Shown here piece by piece: positions 45,249 to 54,705 of a stretch of 64,000 nucleotides of DNA. A program made the translations under genes and the position numbers. The notes beneath the pieces were generated by a model. It searched no databases. It was not told the DNA's origin and saw only the letters and a program-made list of their open reading frames with translations. Origin of the DNA: Slackia heliotrinireducens DSM 20476 (GTDB lineage: Bacteria; Actinomycetota; Coriobacteriia; Coriobacteriales; Eggerthellaceae); the NCBI RefSeq assembly GCF_000023885.1, contig NC_013165.1, positions 186,001-250,000 of the forward strand, in the 5' to 3' direction. Each line of letters opens with the position of its first letter. Position 1 is the stretch's first letter.

Positions 45249-45764
45249 ATGGACGCACAAGTCGCAAAGCTCATGAACGAGCAGATCAACGCTGAGCTGT
45301 ACAGCGCCTACCTGTACATGTCCTTCGCCGATTACTACGAGGAGCAGGGTCTGGACGGCTACGCCAACTACTACATGATTCAGGCCGCCGAGGAGCGCGA
45401 CCACGCTCTCATCTTCCGCAACTTCATGCATGACAACGGCGAGAAGATCACGCTGGAGGCCATCGCCAAGCCGGATAAGGTGTTCACCAATTTCCTGGAG
45501 CCGCTGGAGGCCGCCCTTGAGCACGAAAAGCTGGTCACGAGCCTGATTAATAAGATTTACGCCGCTGCCGATGCCGTGCACGACTACCGCTCCATGAAGT
45601 TTTTGGACTGGTTCATCGACGAGCAGACCGAAGAAGAGACCAACGCCGACGACATGATCACGAAGATGAAGCTCTTCGGCTCCGACGCCAAGGCCCTCTA
45701 CGACCTGAACAAGGAATACGCCGCCCGCGCATATTCCGTCCCCAGCCCCTTGGCTGCTGAATAA
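45249..45764 (+). CDS. ftnA: Non-heme ferritin
   Basis: 171 residues from the ATG at 45249 (AAAGGAG 6 bases upstream; an upstream in-frame ATG has no site). Four-helix ferritin with ferroxidase ligands Glu16 (NAELYSAYLYM), Glu48/Glu49 and His52 (AAEERDHA), Glu near 93 (LEHEK) and Gln near 126 (IDEQTEEE), as in E. coli FtnA. It stores iron as a 24-mer and limits Fenton chemistry. Monocistronic, followed by a long hairpin. Confidence 0.95.
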   Translation: MDAQVAKLMNEQINAELYSAYLYMSFADYYEEQGLDGYANYYMIQAAEERDHALIFRNFMHDNGEKITLEAIAKPDKVFTNFLEPLEAALEHEKLVTSLINKIYAAADAVHDYRSMKFLDWFIDEQTEEETNADDMITKMKLFGSDAKALYDLNKEYAARAYSVPSPLAAE

Positions 45765-45785
45765 CGCCCGATAACATACGGTTTT

Positions 45786-45862
45786 AAAGCCCGTCGGCAT
45801 TTGAGCCACCTCCCTTTTCTGGACAAGGGAAATTGGAGGCGGTTCATCCGGCGGGCTTTCTT
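45786..45862 (+). terminator. Long hairpin terminator after ferritin
   Basis: Outer stem AAAGCCCGTCGG (45786-45797) with CCGGCGGGCTTT (45848-45859, one G-T pair). It continues through an inner CCACCTCC...GGAGGCGG stem to a small loop around TTTTCTGG. T-rich end. Unusually long for a terminator. Confidence 0.75.
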
Positions 45863-46042
45863 GTGCTGAGTGGCAGAAGTCGTTCTTCGGTTTCGGAAAA
45901 AAACGAGGATTTTGGGCTGAGGAGCGGGGCGCGTTGGAATGGTGCCCCTGTTCGAAGGCCCGATGGGTCGCGCTGCACAGTATGGCATCAGGAATCGATG
46001 CGGAATTTGCCTGGCAGGCGGCTTAACTACAGTTTGTGCAGG

Positions 46043-46836
46043 TTAGCCCAGGGCCACGTCGAGAATCATCATGACCAGGAATCCGGCCAGCACGCCGATG
46101 GTTCCGAGAGTGCTGCGTTCTCCCATGTGAGCGTCGGGAATGAGCTCCTCGGTCACGACGAACATCATGGCGCCGGCTGCGAAAGCCAGCATCCACGGCA
46201 TGAACGGCGTGATGGCGCCGATGGCAAGCACCACAAGGCAGCCGAACACGGGCTCGGCCAGGCCGGACAAAGCGCCCATAAGAAATGCCTTCCAGCGCGA
46301 CATGCCCGCATCCACCATGGGCAGCGATACGGCGGCGCCCTCGGAATGTTCTGGATGCCGATGCCCAGCGCCAACGCCGTGGCCATGCCCATAAGTGCCG
46401 GGTCGCCGGCGTTCTGTCCCGCCATGCCGAACAGCAGGCCCACGCTCATGCCTTCGGGAATGTTATGCAAGGTCACAGCCGTGAACAGGAGTGTGGAACG
46501 GTGCCACTTGGCGGGCAGGCCCTCGGCGTGCCGCTTGCCGGGATTGAGGTGGGGAAGCAGTGCATGGATGACCATGAGGAACGCGGCGCCGATGGCGAAT
46601 CCGCCGGCTGCGGGAATCCATCCGATGCCGCCTGCGGCCTCGGTCTGTTCGATCGATGGCATGAGCAGGCTCCAAACGCTGGCGGCGATCATGACGCCGG
46701 CAGCGAACCCCAGAAACAACGTGTTTGCCGCGCCGGCAGCCCGGTCGCGGATGAGGAACACGGCAGCGGCGCCGAGCGCCGTGCATGCGAATGTGAATCC
46801 GGTCGCAGCGGCGGCCAGGAGTAGTGAATACAGCAT
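46043..46836 (-). pseudogene. ZIP-family metal transporter broken by a 1-base frameshift
   Basis: N-terminal part 46836 to about 46345 begins MLYSLLLAAAATGFTFACTALG (GGAAGG upstream) and includes the metal motif TLHNIPEGMSVGLLFG. The reading then shifts: after GIGIQNIP the frame continues as RAPPY, while the expected EGAAVSLPMVDAGMSRWKAFLMGALSGLAEPVFG continues in the next frame to 46043. One base is missing at 46341-46346, exactly in the second NIPEG metal-binding motif. Both parts are otherwise intact, so the break is recent, or a sequencing error. An intact protein would be a ZupT/GufA-like zinc or iron importer. Confidence 0.85.
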
Positions 46837-47048
46837 CGAAAACCTTCCGTTTGCGACACCGGGAAGCCTGACCACCTTACCACGACCGCGCAACTCCCCC
46901 AAAACAAGCGACGGGACCCGCGGCCTTTTGACCTGTTTCTTCACAACTCGCCGAACGGCACGTGTAAGGTTCCGCTTGATTTAAGGACGATGCATGATGA
47001 CGCCGCGAAACCCGCCGAACAGCGGTATCATCCGTCAGGACACATGAC

Positions 47049-47078
47049 GCGCGGGCGAAAGCGCCGCGCTTGATTTTT
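47049..47078 (+). terminator. Terminator-like hairpin in the leader of the DUF2797 gene
   Basis: GCGCGG (47049-47054) with CCGCGC (47064-47069), then TTGATTTTT. It lies 15 bases before the DUF2797 start with no plus-strand gene upstream, so it may be an attenuator rather than an end of transcription. Confidence 0.5.
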
Positions 47079-47092
47079 CGCTAGGAGACCCC

Positions 47093-47986
47093 ATGCCTCG
47101 TTTGGCCCAGAATGCAACCGTGGTGCTGCGCGATGTCGGATACGACGCCGATGGCCCGTATCTGCTGGTCAGCAATGTAAAAGCCAAAAAGCTGAACCGT
47201 CTGCCCGTGCTGGGCCGCACGTTCTCTATGCGGCTCTTGCCGCAGCGCTACTGCACAGGCGCCTTCGATCTGGCCACGTTCAAGGCAACGGCCTGCGATT
47301 TGGCCGTAGACCTGCCGAACGACTACAAGGACACCATGTGCCCGGCGTGCCGCGACATCACCGGCTTCAACCCGGCGTTCTACAACGCGGACAACATCTC
47401 GCCGCAGCAGCGCGCCTACAACCTGACGCCGCACTTCGTGTACATGGCATACTTCTCGCCGCAGCATTTCAAGGTGGGCATCTCGTCGGAGACACGCGGC
47501 ATCGAACGCCTGCTTGAGCAGGGCGCCCGCGTGGCCGGCATCCTCAAGCGCTTCCCGAACGCCGACGCCGCCCGCGAAATGGAAGCCTACCTGTGCTCGC
47601 AGGAGGGCATTTTGGAAACCATGCGCTCGGGCACCAAGCTGCAGCTTTTGAGCGAGCCTTTCAACGCGCAGGAGGCCATGCGCCTGGTCAAGCAGAAGTG
47701 TGCGGAATTCGACATCGACCCTGAGCTGGGCGTTATCGACCTGTCGCCGTACTATTTCGGGCAGGGGGCCAGCGTGCCGCAGCTCATCCAGATTCCCGAC
47801 AGCGCGCCCCGCGACGTGTTCGGCGGCCGCTGCGTAGGCATGGTCGGAACCACCCTGGCCATGGAGCAGAACGGCAACGTGTTCGCCGTGCATGTGAAGG
47901 AATGGGAATCCTACGAGGTCGAAATCACCGCAGGCGAAGTGCTCGTCGAGTACGAATACGAGCCGCAGCAGATGGGCCTGTGGTAA
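47093..47986 (+). CDS. DUF2797 family protein
   Basis: 297 residues. Matches the DUF2797 layout: cysteine-rich N-terminal half (RYCTGAF, ATACDLAV, DTMCPACRDITGFNPAFYN), then HFVYMAYFSPQHFKVGISSETRGIERLLEQGARVAGILKRF, a region like GIY-YIG nuclease folds. Function is not established. Four Cys could bind zinc. Ribosome site AGGAGA 6 bases before ATG. The ABC exporter genes follow about 105 bp later on the same strand. Confidence 0.85.
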   Translation: MPRLAQNATVVLRDVGYDADGPYLLVSNVKAKKLNRLPVLGRTFSMRLLPQRYCTGAFDLATFKATACDLAVDLPNDYKDTMCPACRDITGFNPAFYNADNISPQQRAYNLTPHFVYMAYFSPQHFKVGISSETRGIERLLEQGARVAGILKRFPNADAAREMEAYLCSQEGILETMRSGTKLQLLSEPFNAQEAMRLVKQKCAEFDIDPELGVIDLSPYYFGQGASVPQLIQIPDSAPRDVFGGRCVGMVGTTLAMEQNGNVFAVHVKEWESYEVEITAGEVLVEYEYEPQQMGLW

Positions 47987-48090
47987 ACCGCCGCTTGCCA
48001 GCAGACGTTTAAGCAACGAAACCGCAAATGAGCGCGCCTGCGGGCAGTTCAGTTGGTATCATGCCTGAAACCGCGAAAAACGAGGTGGGT

Positions 48091-48792
48091 ATGGCATTTG
48101 TTGAATTCCGCGACGTGCGCAAAATATATACGATGGGCGAGGTGGAAGTGGCCGCGCTCGACGGCATGACGTTCGAGATCGAACGAGGCGAACTCGTGGT
48201 CATCGTGGGGCCGTCCGGGTCGGGCAAGACCACGCTGCTGAACATGCTGGGCGGCATGGATTCCTGCACGTCCGGCGACATCCGCCTTGACGGACGCCTG
48301 GTCAGCGGCTTTTCCGACAAGGAACTGGTGCAGTACCGCCGCCACGACGTGGGCTTCGTCTTCCAATTCTACAATCTGGTGCAGAACCTGACGGCGCTTG
48401 AGAACGTGGAACTGGCAGCCCAGATCTGCAAGAACCCGCTTCCCGCCGAAGAGGTGCTGGAGTTGGTGGGGCTGGGGCATCGCATGGACAACTTCCCCGC
48501 GCAGCTTTCCGGCGGCGAGCAGCAGCGCGTGGCTATCGCCCGCGCCTTGGCGAAGAATCCGAAACTTCTGCTGTGCGACGAGCCCACGGGCGCTCTGGAC
48601 TACAAAACGGGCAAGGCCATTCTCAAACTTCTACAGGAGACCTGCGAAAACACCGGCCGCACGGTGGTCCTGGTCACCCATAACTCGGCGTTTTGCGCCA
48701 TTGCGAACCGGGTGATCCACGTGAAAGAGGGCCGCGCCGGTGCGGTGGAGATAAACGAGCACCCGGCGTCTGCCGAGGTCATCGACTGGTAA
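48091..48792 (+). CDS. ABC transporter ATP-binding protein, MacB/LolD-like (second system)
   Basis: 233 residues from the ATG at 48091 (GAGGTGG upstream; the in-frame ATG at 48028 is less likely). Walker [30 protein letters not shown], signature LSGGEQQR, Walker [14 protein letters not shown]-loop VTHNS. Close in type to the 36.1-kb ATPase but clearly a different gene. It works with the permease starting 9 bases after its stop. Cargo unknown. Confidence 0.9.
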   Translation: MAFVEFRDVRKIYTMGEVEVAALDGMTFEIERGELVVIVGPSGSGKTTLLNMLGGMDSCTSGDIRLDGRLVSGFSDKELVQYRRHDVGFVFQFYNLVQNLTALENVELAAQICKNPLPAEEVLELVGLGHRMDNFPAQLSGGEQQRVAIARALAKNPKLLLCDEPTGALDYKTGKAILKLLQETCENTGRTVVLVTHNSAFCAIANRVIHVKEGRAGAVEINEHPASAEVIDW

Positions 48793-48801
48793 AGGGCGAC
48801 C

Positions 48802-51800
48802 GTGGCCAACGCGTTCAACAAAGAATTCCTGCGCTCCATCTCGCATTCCGCGGGACGGTTCGTCGCCATCGCCGTGATTTCGGCGCTGGGCGTGGGGTTC
48901 TTCGCGGGCCTGCTCATGACCGCGCCCGACATGAAGCTTGCGGGCGACATCTATTATGACGGCACGAACATGACCGACTTGCGCGTGGTGAGCACGCTGG
49001 GGTTCGACGATGAGCAAATTGAAGCGATGTCCCAGGTCGAAGGCGTGAAGGAAGTGGTGGGGGAGCGCGAAGCCGACGTGCTGGCAACCATTAGGGGCAC
49101 GCAGTACGTGGTGCGCATCCACGGGCTTGACGTGGACCAGGCCAAGGCGTCGGACACCTCCGACGGCGTGAATGCGGTGTCGGCGGATGAGACCTACATC
49201 AACCGGCCTATTCTTCTGGAGGGCGAATGGCCCGACGAGCCGGGCGAATGCGTGCTGGCCCGCGGCGCCGTGCTGGAGGACGTCCCCCAAATAGGCGACA
49301 CGGTGACGGTCATCGACGGCACGACCGATGTGGACGACACGCTGACCAGGCGCGACTTCGTGGTGACAGGCTTTGTGCAGACGGGCTACTACGTGTGCAC
49401 GTCGAACTTCGGCCTGACCTCGCTGGGCACGGGCACCGTGGACGACTACATGTACATCATGAACGAGGACTTCAATCCCGACATGCCGTACACGGGCGCG
49501 TTCGTGACGGTGGAAGGCGCGCGGGAGCTGAACTCCACGAGTGAGGAATACGACGGGCTGGTGGGCAAGGTGCGCACGCGGCTCGAGGACATGTCAGGCG
49601 ACCTGGGCGACATGCGTTTGGCGGCTGTCAAGCGGGATGCCCAGGATGAGCTGGACGAAAGCCGAGCCGACTACGAATCCGAGAAAGCCGATGCCGAATC
49701 GGAGCTTGCCGACGCGAAATCCGAATTGGACGACGCGAAGGGCGAGCTGGATGAAACGAAAGGCGAGCTGGCGGATGCCGAGTCGGAGCTTGCCAATGCG
49801 CAATCCGAGCTGGCGGATGCGCAATCGGAGCTGGGTGCTGCGCGCAGGCAGCTTGACGATGCGTCGGCGGAGCTTTCGGATGCCCGTTCAGAAATAGCTT
49901 CCGGCCAGGCGGAACTGGACGATGCTGCGGCCCAGATCGCCGATGGGGAAGCCGAGCTGGCAGATGCCCAGGCCCAATATGACGCCGGCGTTGCGGAACT
50001 GGCCTCGCAGAGGGCCGATGCCGAGGCACAGCTTTCGGCGGCTCAGGCCCAGCTTGACGAGCAGCGTGCCCAGGTTGATGCTGCGGCCGCTCAGCTCGAT
50101 GCGTTGTATGCGGCCGTCGAGCAAGCCGACCAGGGTCTGGCCCAGCTGCAGGGCGGTATCGACGGGCTGAACGCCCAGATCGCCGAGCTGCAGGCGCAGA
50201 TAGTCGGCGACGAGGAACATGCCGAATCCGATGCGGCGCTGCAGGCTCAGATCGAGGTGCTGCAGGCCCAGGTGGCGGCTCTGCAACAGCAGCAGGCCGA
50301 GGTGCAGGGCCAGCGTGACCAGGCGGCTTCGGCCATCCAACAGATTGAATCGGGGCAGGCGGCGGTCGAAGACGCCCAAGCCGAGTTGGATTCCCAGCGC
50401 GCGGCGGCCGAGGAGCGGTTCGCCGCCGCCCAGGCCCAGCTTGACGACGCGAAAGCCCAGCTTGACGACGGATACGCCCAGCTCGATACGGCACGTTCGG
50501 CCTACAATGCCGGCGCGGCGGAGCTTGCCGACGGTCGGGCGGCCTATGCCAGCGGCTTGAAGGAATACCAAGACGGCGAGGCGGCATACGCCGATGGCCT
50601 GGCCGAATACAACAACGGCGTGGCTCAGTACCAGGACGGCAAGGCCGAATACGAAGAGGGCCTTTCGCAATATCAGGACGGTCTGTCCGAATATCAGGAT
50701 GGCCTGGCGGAATACGAGGACGCCCGAGCCGAAGCCGACGAACAGTTCGCCGATGCCGAGGCCGAGCTGGCGGACGCTCAGGCGGAAATCGACGACATCG
50801 AGGCCCCGGACGTCTACGTGCTGGACCGCACGAAGATCGTGGGTGTGGAGAGCTTCAACTCCGACGCGGAGCGCATCGGGCAGATTGCCAGCGTGTTCCC
50901 GCTGATCTTCTTCCTGGTGGCGGCCCTGGTTTCGCTCACCACCATGACGCGCATGGTGGACGAAGAGCGCGTGCTCATCGGCACCTACAAGGCGCTGGGC
51001 TATTCGAGCCGCCGAATCACTTCGAAATACCTGCTCTACGCGCTGTTGGCCTGCCTGGTCGGCGGAATCGTCGGCATCGTCGCACTGTCGCAGTTCCTGC
51101 CGAAGTTCATCATGCAGGCGTACTCCATCGTGTACGAGCCGCCGGTGCGCCCGTCGCCCATCATGCCTGGCATCGCCGCCATGGCCATGGGGTTGGGTCT
51201 GCTCATCACCTTGGGAGCCACGGCCGCCGCAGCCGCATCCACCCTGCGCGAGACGCCGGCGCTGCTCATGCTCCCGCGCACGCCGAAGGCCGGCAAGCGC
51301 ATCCTGCTCGAGCGCATCAAACCTGTGTGGAAGCGCATGTCGTTCCTCTGGAAGGTGACGGCCCGCAACATCTTCCGCTTCAAACAGCGATTCTTCATGG
51401 CGGTCATCGGCATCGCCGGATGCACGGCGCTGCTGCTCACGGGCCTGGGGCTGCACGATTCGATCAACGACATCATCGACAAGCAGTACGGCGAGCTGAC
51501 CCACACCGACATGACCGTGCGGCTCTACGACGACGCCACCGATCAGGACATCGCCCAGGCCGAAAGCCTCATGGGCGACCCGGCCTACGTGACGGAGTTC
51601 GCCGCCTTCGACACCTCCAACCGTCATGCCGTGGCGAATGGCGAAGACGTCCGCTTCTCTCTGGTGGTGCCGCAGGACATGGATACCTTCGCTGACTATT
51701 ACACGCTGCGCGAGCGCAAGGGCCACGAGCCTTTGACCTTGGATGACGACTCAATCATCCTGTCCGAGAAGCTTGCCACGTCCCTGAACGTCAAGGCGGG

Positions 51801-52500
51801 CGACGTGATTGAGCTGTACGAGGAAGACGACATCGGCAACATCGTGGGCAATCCCGTGGAGATCGAGGTGGGCGGCGTGTGCGAAAGCTACGTGGCCAAT
51901 GCGGCGTACCTGTCGCCTGTGGCCTACAGCAAGGCGTACGGCAGCGAGCCCGAGTTTTTGACCTGGTTCGCCAAGGCGGCGACCGACGACTCGGAGGAGC
52001 GCTCCGCGATGGGTTCCGAGTTGCTGTCCATCCCCGGCGTGTCCACCGTAAGCTACAGCGAAGAGGTCATCGAGTTCTACCGCAAGAGTTTGAGCAGCGT
52101 AAACGCTGTGGTTGTGGTGCTGGTCATCGCCGCCGCCGTGCTGGCCTTCGTAGTGCTGTACAACTTGACTAACATCAACATCACCGAGCGCGTCCGCGAG
52201 ATCGCGACCCTCAAGGTGCTGGGGTTCACGCCCCGTGAGGTGAGCGTGTACATCTTCCGAGAGACCATGCTCCTGTCGGTCATCGGAGCGCTGGTCGGCT
52301 TGGTGCTGGGCATCTGGATGGCGAACTTCGTGATTGTGACGGCCGAAGTGGACCAGGTCATGTTCTGCCGCGAGATCCATGTCTTGAGCTTCGTGCTGGC
52401 CTTCCTGCTGACCATGGTGTTCTCGACGATCGTTTCCCTCGTCATGAAGAAGAAGCTCGACCGCATTTCCATGGTGGAGAGCCTGAAGTCCATCGAATAA
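48802..52500 (+). CDS. FtsX-like ABC permease with giant extracytoplasmic coiled coil
   Basis: 1232 residues from a GTG (AAAGGG upstream). TM1 near 18-38 (FVAIAVISALGVGFFAGLLM), a MacB-like extracytoplasmic domain to about 280, then a coiled coil from about 285 to 668: first ADAESELADAKSEL-type repeats, then Gln-rich helices, then a 7-residue EYQDGL-type ladder. Three TM helices follow (about 690-815), then a second block with TM near 860, a domain, and three TM helices to the end. Ordinary members of this duplicated family are about 800 residues, as in the 36.8-kb copy, so the coil adds nearly 400. Confidence 0.88.
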   Translation: MANAFNKEFLRSISHSAGRFVAIAVISALGVGFFAGLLMTAPDMKLAGDIYYDGTNMTDLRVVSTLGFDDEQIEAMSQVEGVKEVVGEREADVLATIRGTQYVVRIHGLDVDQAKASDTSDGVNAVSADETYINRPILLEGEWPDEPGECVLARGAVLEDVPQIGDTVTVIDGTTDVDDTLTRRDFVVTGFVQTGYYVCTSNFGLTSLGTGTVDDYMYIMNEDFNPDMPYTGAFVTVEGARELNSTSEEYDGLVGKVRTRLEDMSGDLGDMRLAAVKRDAQDELDESRADYESEKADAESELADAKSELDDAKGELDETKGELADAESELANAQSELADAQSELGAARRQLDDASAELSDARSEIASGQAELDDAAAQIADGEAELADAQAQYDAGVAELASQRADAEAQLSAAQAQLDEQRAQVDAAAAQLDALYAAVEQADQGLAQLQGGIDGLNAQIAELQAQIVGDEEHAESDAALQAQIEVLQAQVAALQQQQAEVQGQRDQAASAIQQIESGQAAVEDAQAELDSQRAAAEERFAAAQAQLDDAKAQLDDGYAQLDTARSAYNAGAAELADGRAAYASGLKEYQDGEAAYADGLAEYNNGVAQYQDGKAEYEEGLSQYQDGLSEYQDGLAEYEDARAEADEQFADAEAELADAQAEIDDIEAPDVYVLDRTKIVGVESFNSDAERIGQIASVFPLIFFLVAALVSLTTMTRMVDEERVLIGTYKALGYSSRRITSKYLLYALLACLVGGIVGIVALSQFLPKFIMQAYSIVYEPPVRPSPIMPGIAAMAMGLGLLITLGATAAAAASTLRETPALLMLPRTPKAGKRILLERIKPVWKRMSFLWKVTARNIFRFKQRFFMAVIGIAGCTALLLTGLGLHDSINDIIDKQYGELTHTDMTVRLYDDATDQDIAQAESLMGDPAYVTEFAAFDTSNRHAVANGEDVRFSLVVPQDMDTFADYYTLRERKGHEPLTLDDDSIILSEKLATSLNVKAGDVIELYEEDDIGNIVGNPVEIEVGGVCESYVANAAYLSPVAYSKAYGSEPEFLTWFAKAATDDSEERSAMGSELLSIPGVSTVSYSEEVIEFYRKSLSSVNAVVVVLVIAAAVLAFVVLYNLTNINITERVREIATLKVLGFTPREVSVYIFRETMLLSVIGALVGLVLGIWMANFVIVTAEVDQVMFCREIHVLSFVLAFLLTMVFSTIVSLVMKKKLDRISMVESLKSIE

Positions 52501-52504
52501 TCCT

Positions 52505-52706
52505 GCGTGTGACAACCACCCGAGCCTTTGCTGTCACATCTGCGTGCAAGCGGCGCCGTGCCACGACGGCGACGGGCATCTGCGCGCTCAGACAGTCCTG
52601 GGCTCGCTCGAAGGCGCCACTGGCGCCTTCGGCTCGTGCGGAACTCGCGCTCAGACGCCCCTCGCCCCCGCGCGTGTGAAAACCACCCGAGTCTTTGCTG
52701 TCACAT
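52505..52706 (+). repeat. 35-bp direct repeat flanking element copy B
   Basis: Two copies, 52505-52539 and 52672-52706, differ at two bases. Each holds TGTGA...CCACCCGAG...TTTGCTGTCACAT, itself a weak TGTGAC/GTCACA palindrome. They bracket the hairpin element at 52568-52666. Confidence 0.85.
52568..52666 (+). repeat. Nested-hairpin intergenic element, copy B
   Basis: Outer stem GGCGACGGGC (52568-52577) with GCCCCTCGCC (52657-52666), 9 of 10 pairs. Box 1 is GCGCTCAGACAGTCCTG (52584-52600). The inner stem is CGAAGGCGCC/GGCGCCTTCG (52609-52618/52622-52631, ACT loop). Box 2 is CTCGTGCGGAACT (52633-52645). Same order as copy A. Confidence 0.85.
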
Positions 52707-52935
52707 GCGTGTTCAGGCGACGCCGAAGCGGCGCCGACCCTGCTCGACAGGGCTTCCGTCGCCTTCGGCTCGTGCGGAGCTCGCTCGCAGGCGCCTTCGG
52801 GCTGCTCCTCGCGCCGAAATGCCCCTTTTCCGCCAAGAAAGCCAACTAGTGCACGACTTGGAGCCAGCTCAAAGGCCGCGTTCAAGAGGCCCCCGAAAAG
52901 CCGCCGACTCGCCTGGATGAGAGCCGGGCGCAAAG
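52707..52935. other. Degenerate remains of the repeat family
   Basis: GGCTCGTGCGGAGCTCGCTCG near 52767 and CTCGACAGGGC near 52743 look like decayed box 2 and box 1. No gene seen in this stretch. Confidence 0.4.
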
Positions 52936-52965
52936 AAAGAGACGCTGACCTGGGTCGGCGTCTCT
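52936..52965 (-). terminator. Terminator of the polysaccharide deacetylase gene
   Basis: 9-bp stem (52936-52944 with 52957-52965); on the minus strand it is followed by TTCTTTGC. Confidence 0.75.
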
Positions 52966-52989
52966 TGCGAAAGCTGTGTGGCTGCGCTC

Positions 52990-54705
52990 TTAGGTGAGGG
53001 GCGGGTACTCGAGCATCTCCTCGCAGGTGATGAACTGGTAGCCTTGCTCCTTCAGGTGGGGCAGGGCCTCCTCGAGCGCGGCGATGGTCTGTGAGCGGTC
53101 GCCGCCGCCGTCGTGCATCAGGATGATGTCGCCCGGGCCTGCGCTTTCAATCTGGCTTGCAATGTAACCGGAGCCGGGCAGGGACCAGTCGGCGGTGTCG
53201 ATGGTCCAGGTGATCTGGGCCACAACCAGGTCGTCGACGTTCTGCCAGACGGGCAGCTCGAAGTTGCCGCCGGGAGCGCGCATGACGGGCAGCTGGTTTT
53301 CGCCCACCAAATCGTTGATGGCCTGCATGCCCTTCTGAATCTCGTCACGCTGCTCCTCTTCGGACATGAGGCCCAGGTCAACGCCATTGCCGCTGCCAGC
53401 AGCATGGTCCCAGGTGTGGGTGGCCAGCTCGTGGCCTTCGTTGTGGGCGCGCAGGGCCATGTCGCCTGCTTCTCCGGTCAGCTGCTCGCCGATGACGAAG
53501 AAGGTGGCCTTGGCGTCGTTTGCCTTCAGAATGTCCAGAACCTCGCCGGTCTGCTCCGTGTAAGGGCCGTCGTCGAAGGTCAGACAGATGACCTTGTCGG
53601 AGCCGACGTCGGGATAGTACCGCAGATAGACGCGGTTTTGCGGCTCTTTGGTCACCTCAAGCACGACGCTTTTGCCTGACACGTTGCCGGTCTTCACCAC
53701 GGCGACGCCCTTCTTGCCCTGCTGGCTCACGATGTAGATGGGGCCGTCGCCCTCCTCGACGGAGTCGAAGGGGATGGCGTGGTTGTTGTCGACGGTGGAT
53801 TCTTCCTCGACGTCGGTGCCGTCGTCCACGATGAGCTCGTCGCCGTTGTGCAGCTTCGTCTCGCCGTCGTCGACGGGGTCGCCGTTGATGGTCAGCGTGT
53901 ACGGCGTGCCGCCGCCTTCCTCAAGAATCTCGCCCTCGACGTCGATCAGATTGCCCGGCGTCAGGTTCAATCCGCTGGCGGCCACGGCGGTATCGGCGAT
54001 TTTCTCGCTCTTGAGCTGGACCGTCGTGTCGTTCACGGTGACGGTGATCGGGCGGTTGACCCACCAGAAGCCGATGAGGAACACGACCAGGGCGATAACG
54101 CCGATGCCGATGAAACCCTGCTTCAGGTTGCGCCGGGAGCGATATTCCGCCCGCAGGTTCTTCTGGGCCTTCTTGTAGCCGAAATTGTCGCGCTGGGCGT
54201 CCTTCGTTGCGACGTTGTGGGCGCCGGAGCGTCCGCTGCGGTTGCCGTTGGCTACGTGGCCGTCGCGGGAGGCGTGGCTGCCGTTGGCGGCGCGTCGGGT
54301 ACGGGCCGGCTGGGCCGTTGCGCGTTTCGAGCCTCGGGCCGAAGGGCGCTGCGAGTTGCGGCCCGACGTGCGATCGGCCGCGGTGCCCCGGGTGTTGCGG
54401 GTGTTGCGGGCAGCGTGTTCCTCACGTTCGGAAACCATGCGCTGGGCGCCGGTGCGTCCGTCGTAGGTTATGCGGTTGCCGGTGCGGCCGGCGGTGCTGT
54501 GGCCTGCGCCCGAGCGTGCGGAATCGCTAGGGCCGGCAGCGCGCCGTGCGCCTTGGGAACGCGTCCGCGAGTCGGAACCCGCGCTGGAGCCGGAAGGCCG
54601 GGCCCGACGGGACGGGTCGACGCTGCGACGTTGCGAGGTGCGGAAGTCGGCATCCCAGTCGCGCTGGAATCCGTTTTCGCCGAAGTTGGAATTGTATTCG
54701 CTCAC
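52990..54705 (-). CDS. Membrane-anchored polysaccharide deacetylase (NodB domain)
   Basis: 571 residues from a GTG (AGGAAG 8 bases upstream). Residues 1-196 are a disordered Arg/Ser/Gly-rich cytoplasmic region; TM at 197-216 (GFIGIGVIALVVFLIGFWWV); a beta-rich extracytoplasmic domain (218-365); then the NodB domain with TFDDGP at 376-381, metal ligands His430 and His434 (THTWDH) and RAPGG at 476-480. It would deacetylate peptidoglycan or another envelope glycan. Divergent from the LCP genes (284 bp apart), which suggests a shared envelope theme. Confidence 0.9.
   Translation of the reverse strand: MSEYNSNFGENGFQRDWDADFRTSQRRSVDPSRRARPSGSSAGSDSRTRSQGARRAAGPSDSARSGAGHSTAGRTGNRITYDGRTGAQRMVSEREEHAARNTRNTRGTAADRTSGRNSQRPSARGSKRATAQPARTRRAANGSHASRDGHVANGNRSGRSGAHNVATKDAQRDNFGYKKAQKNLRAEYRSRRNLKQGFIGIGVIALVVFLIGFWWVNRPITVTVNDTTVQLKSEKIADTAVAASGLNLTPGNLIDVEGEILEEGGGTPYTLTINGDPVDDGETKLHNGDELIVDDGTDVEEESTVDNNHAIPFDSVEEGDGPIYIVSQQGKKGVAVVKTGNVSGKSVVLEVTKEPQNRVYLRYYPDVGSDKVICLTFDDGPYTEQTGEVLDILKANDAKATFFVIGEQLTGEAGDMALRAHNEGHELATHTWDHAAGSGNGVDLGLMSEEEQRDEIQKGMQAINDLVGENQLPVMRAPGGNFELPVWQNVDDLVVAQITWTIDTADWSLPGSGYIASQIESAGPGDIILMHDGGGDRSQTIAALEEALPHLKEQGYQFITCEEMLEYPPLT

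Noticed and set aside
46870-47048. Fluoride or metal riboswitch upstream of the DUF2797 gene
   Set aside because: None of the conserved motif blocks I know could be matched in order; kept only as a possible attenuator.
49888-51726. Long minus-strand frame opposite the coiled-coil permease
   Set aside because: Generated by the regular heptad codons; no ribosome site or recognisable domain.
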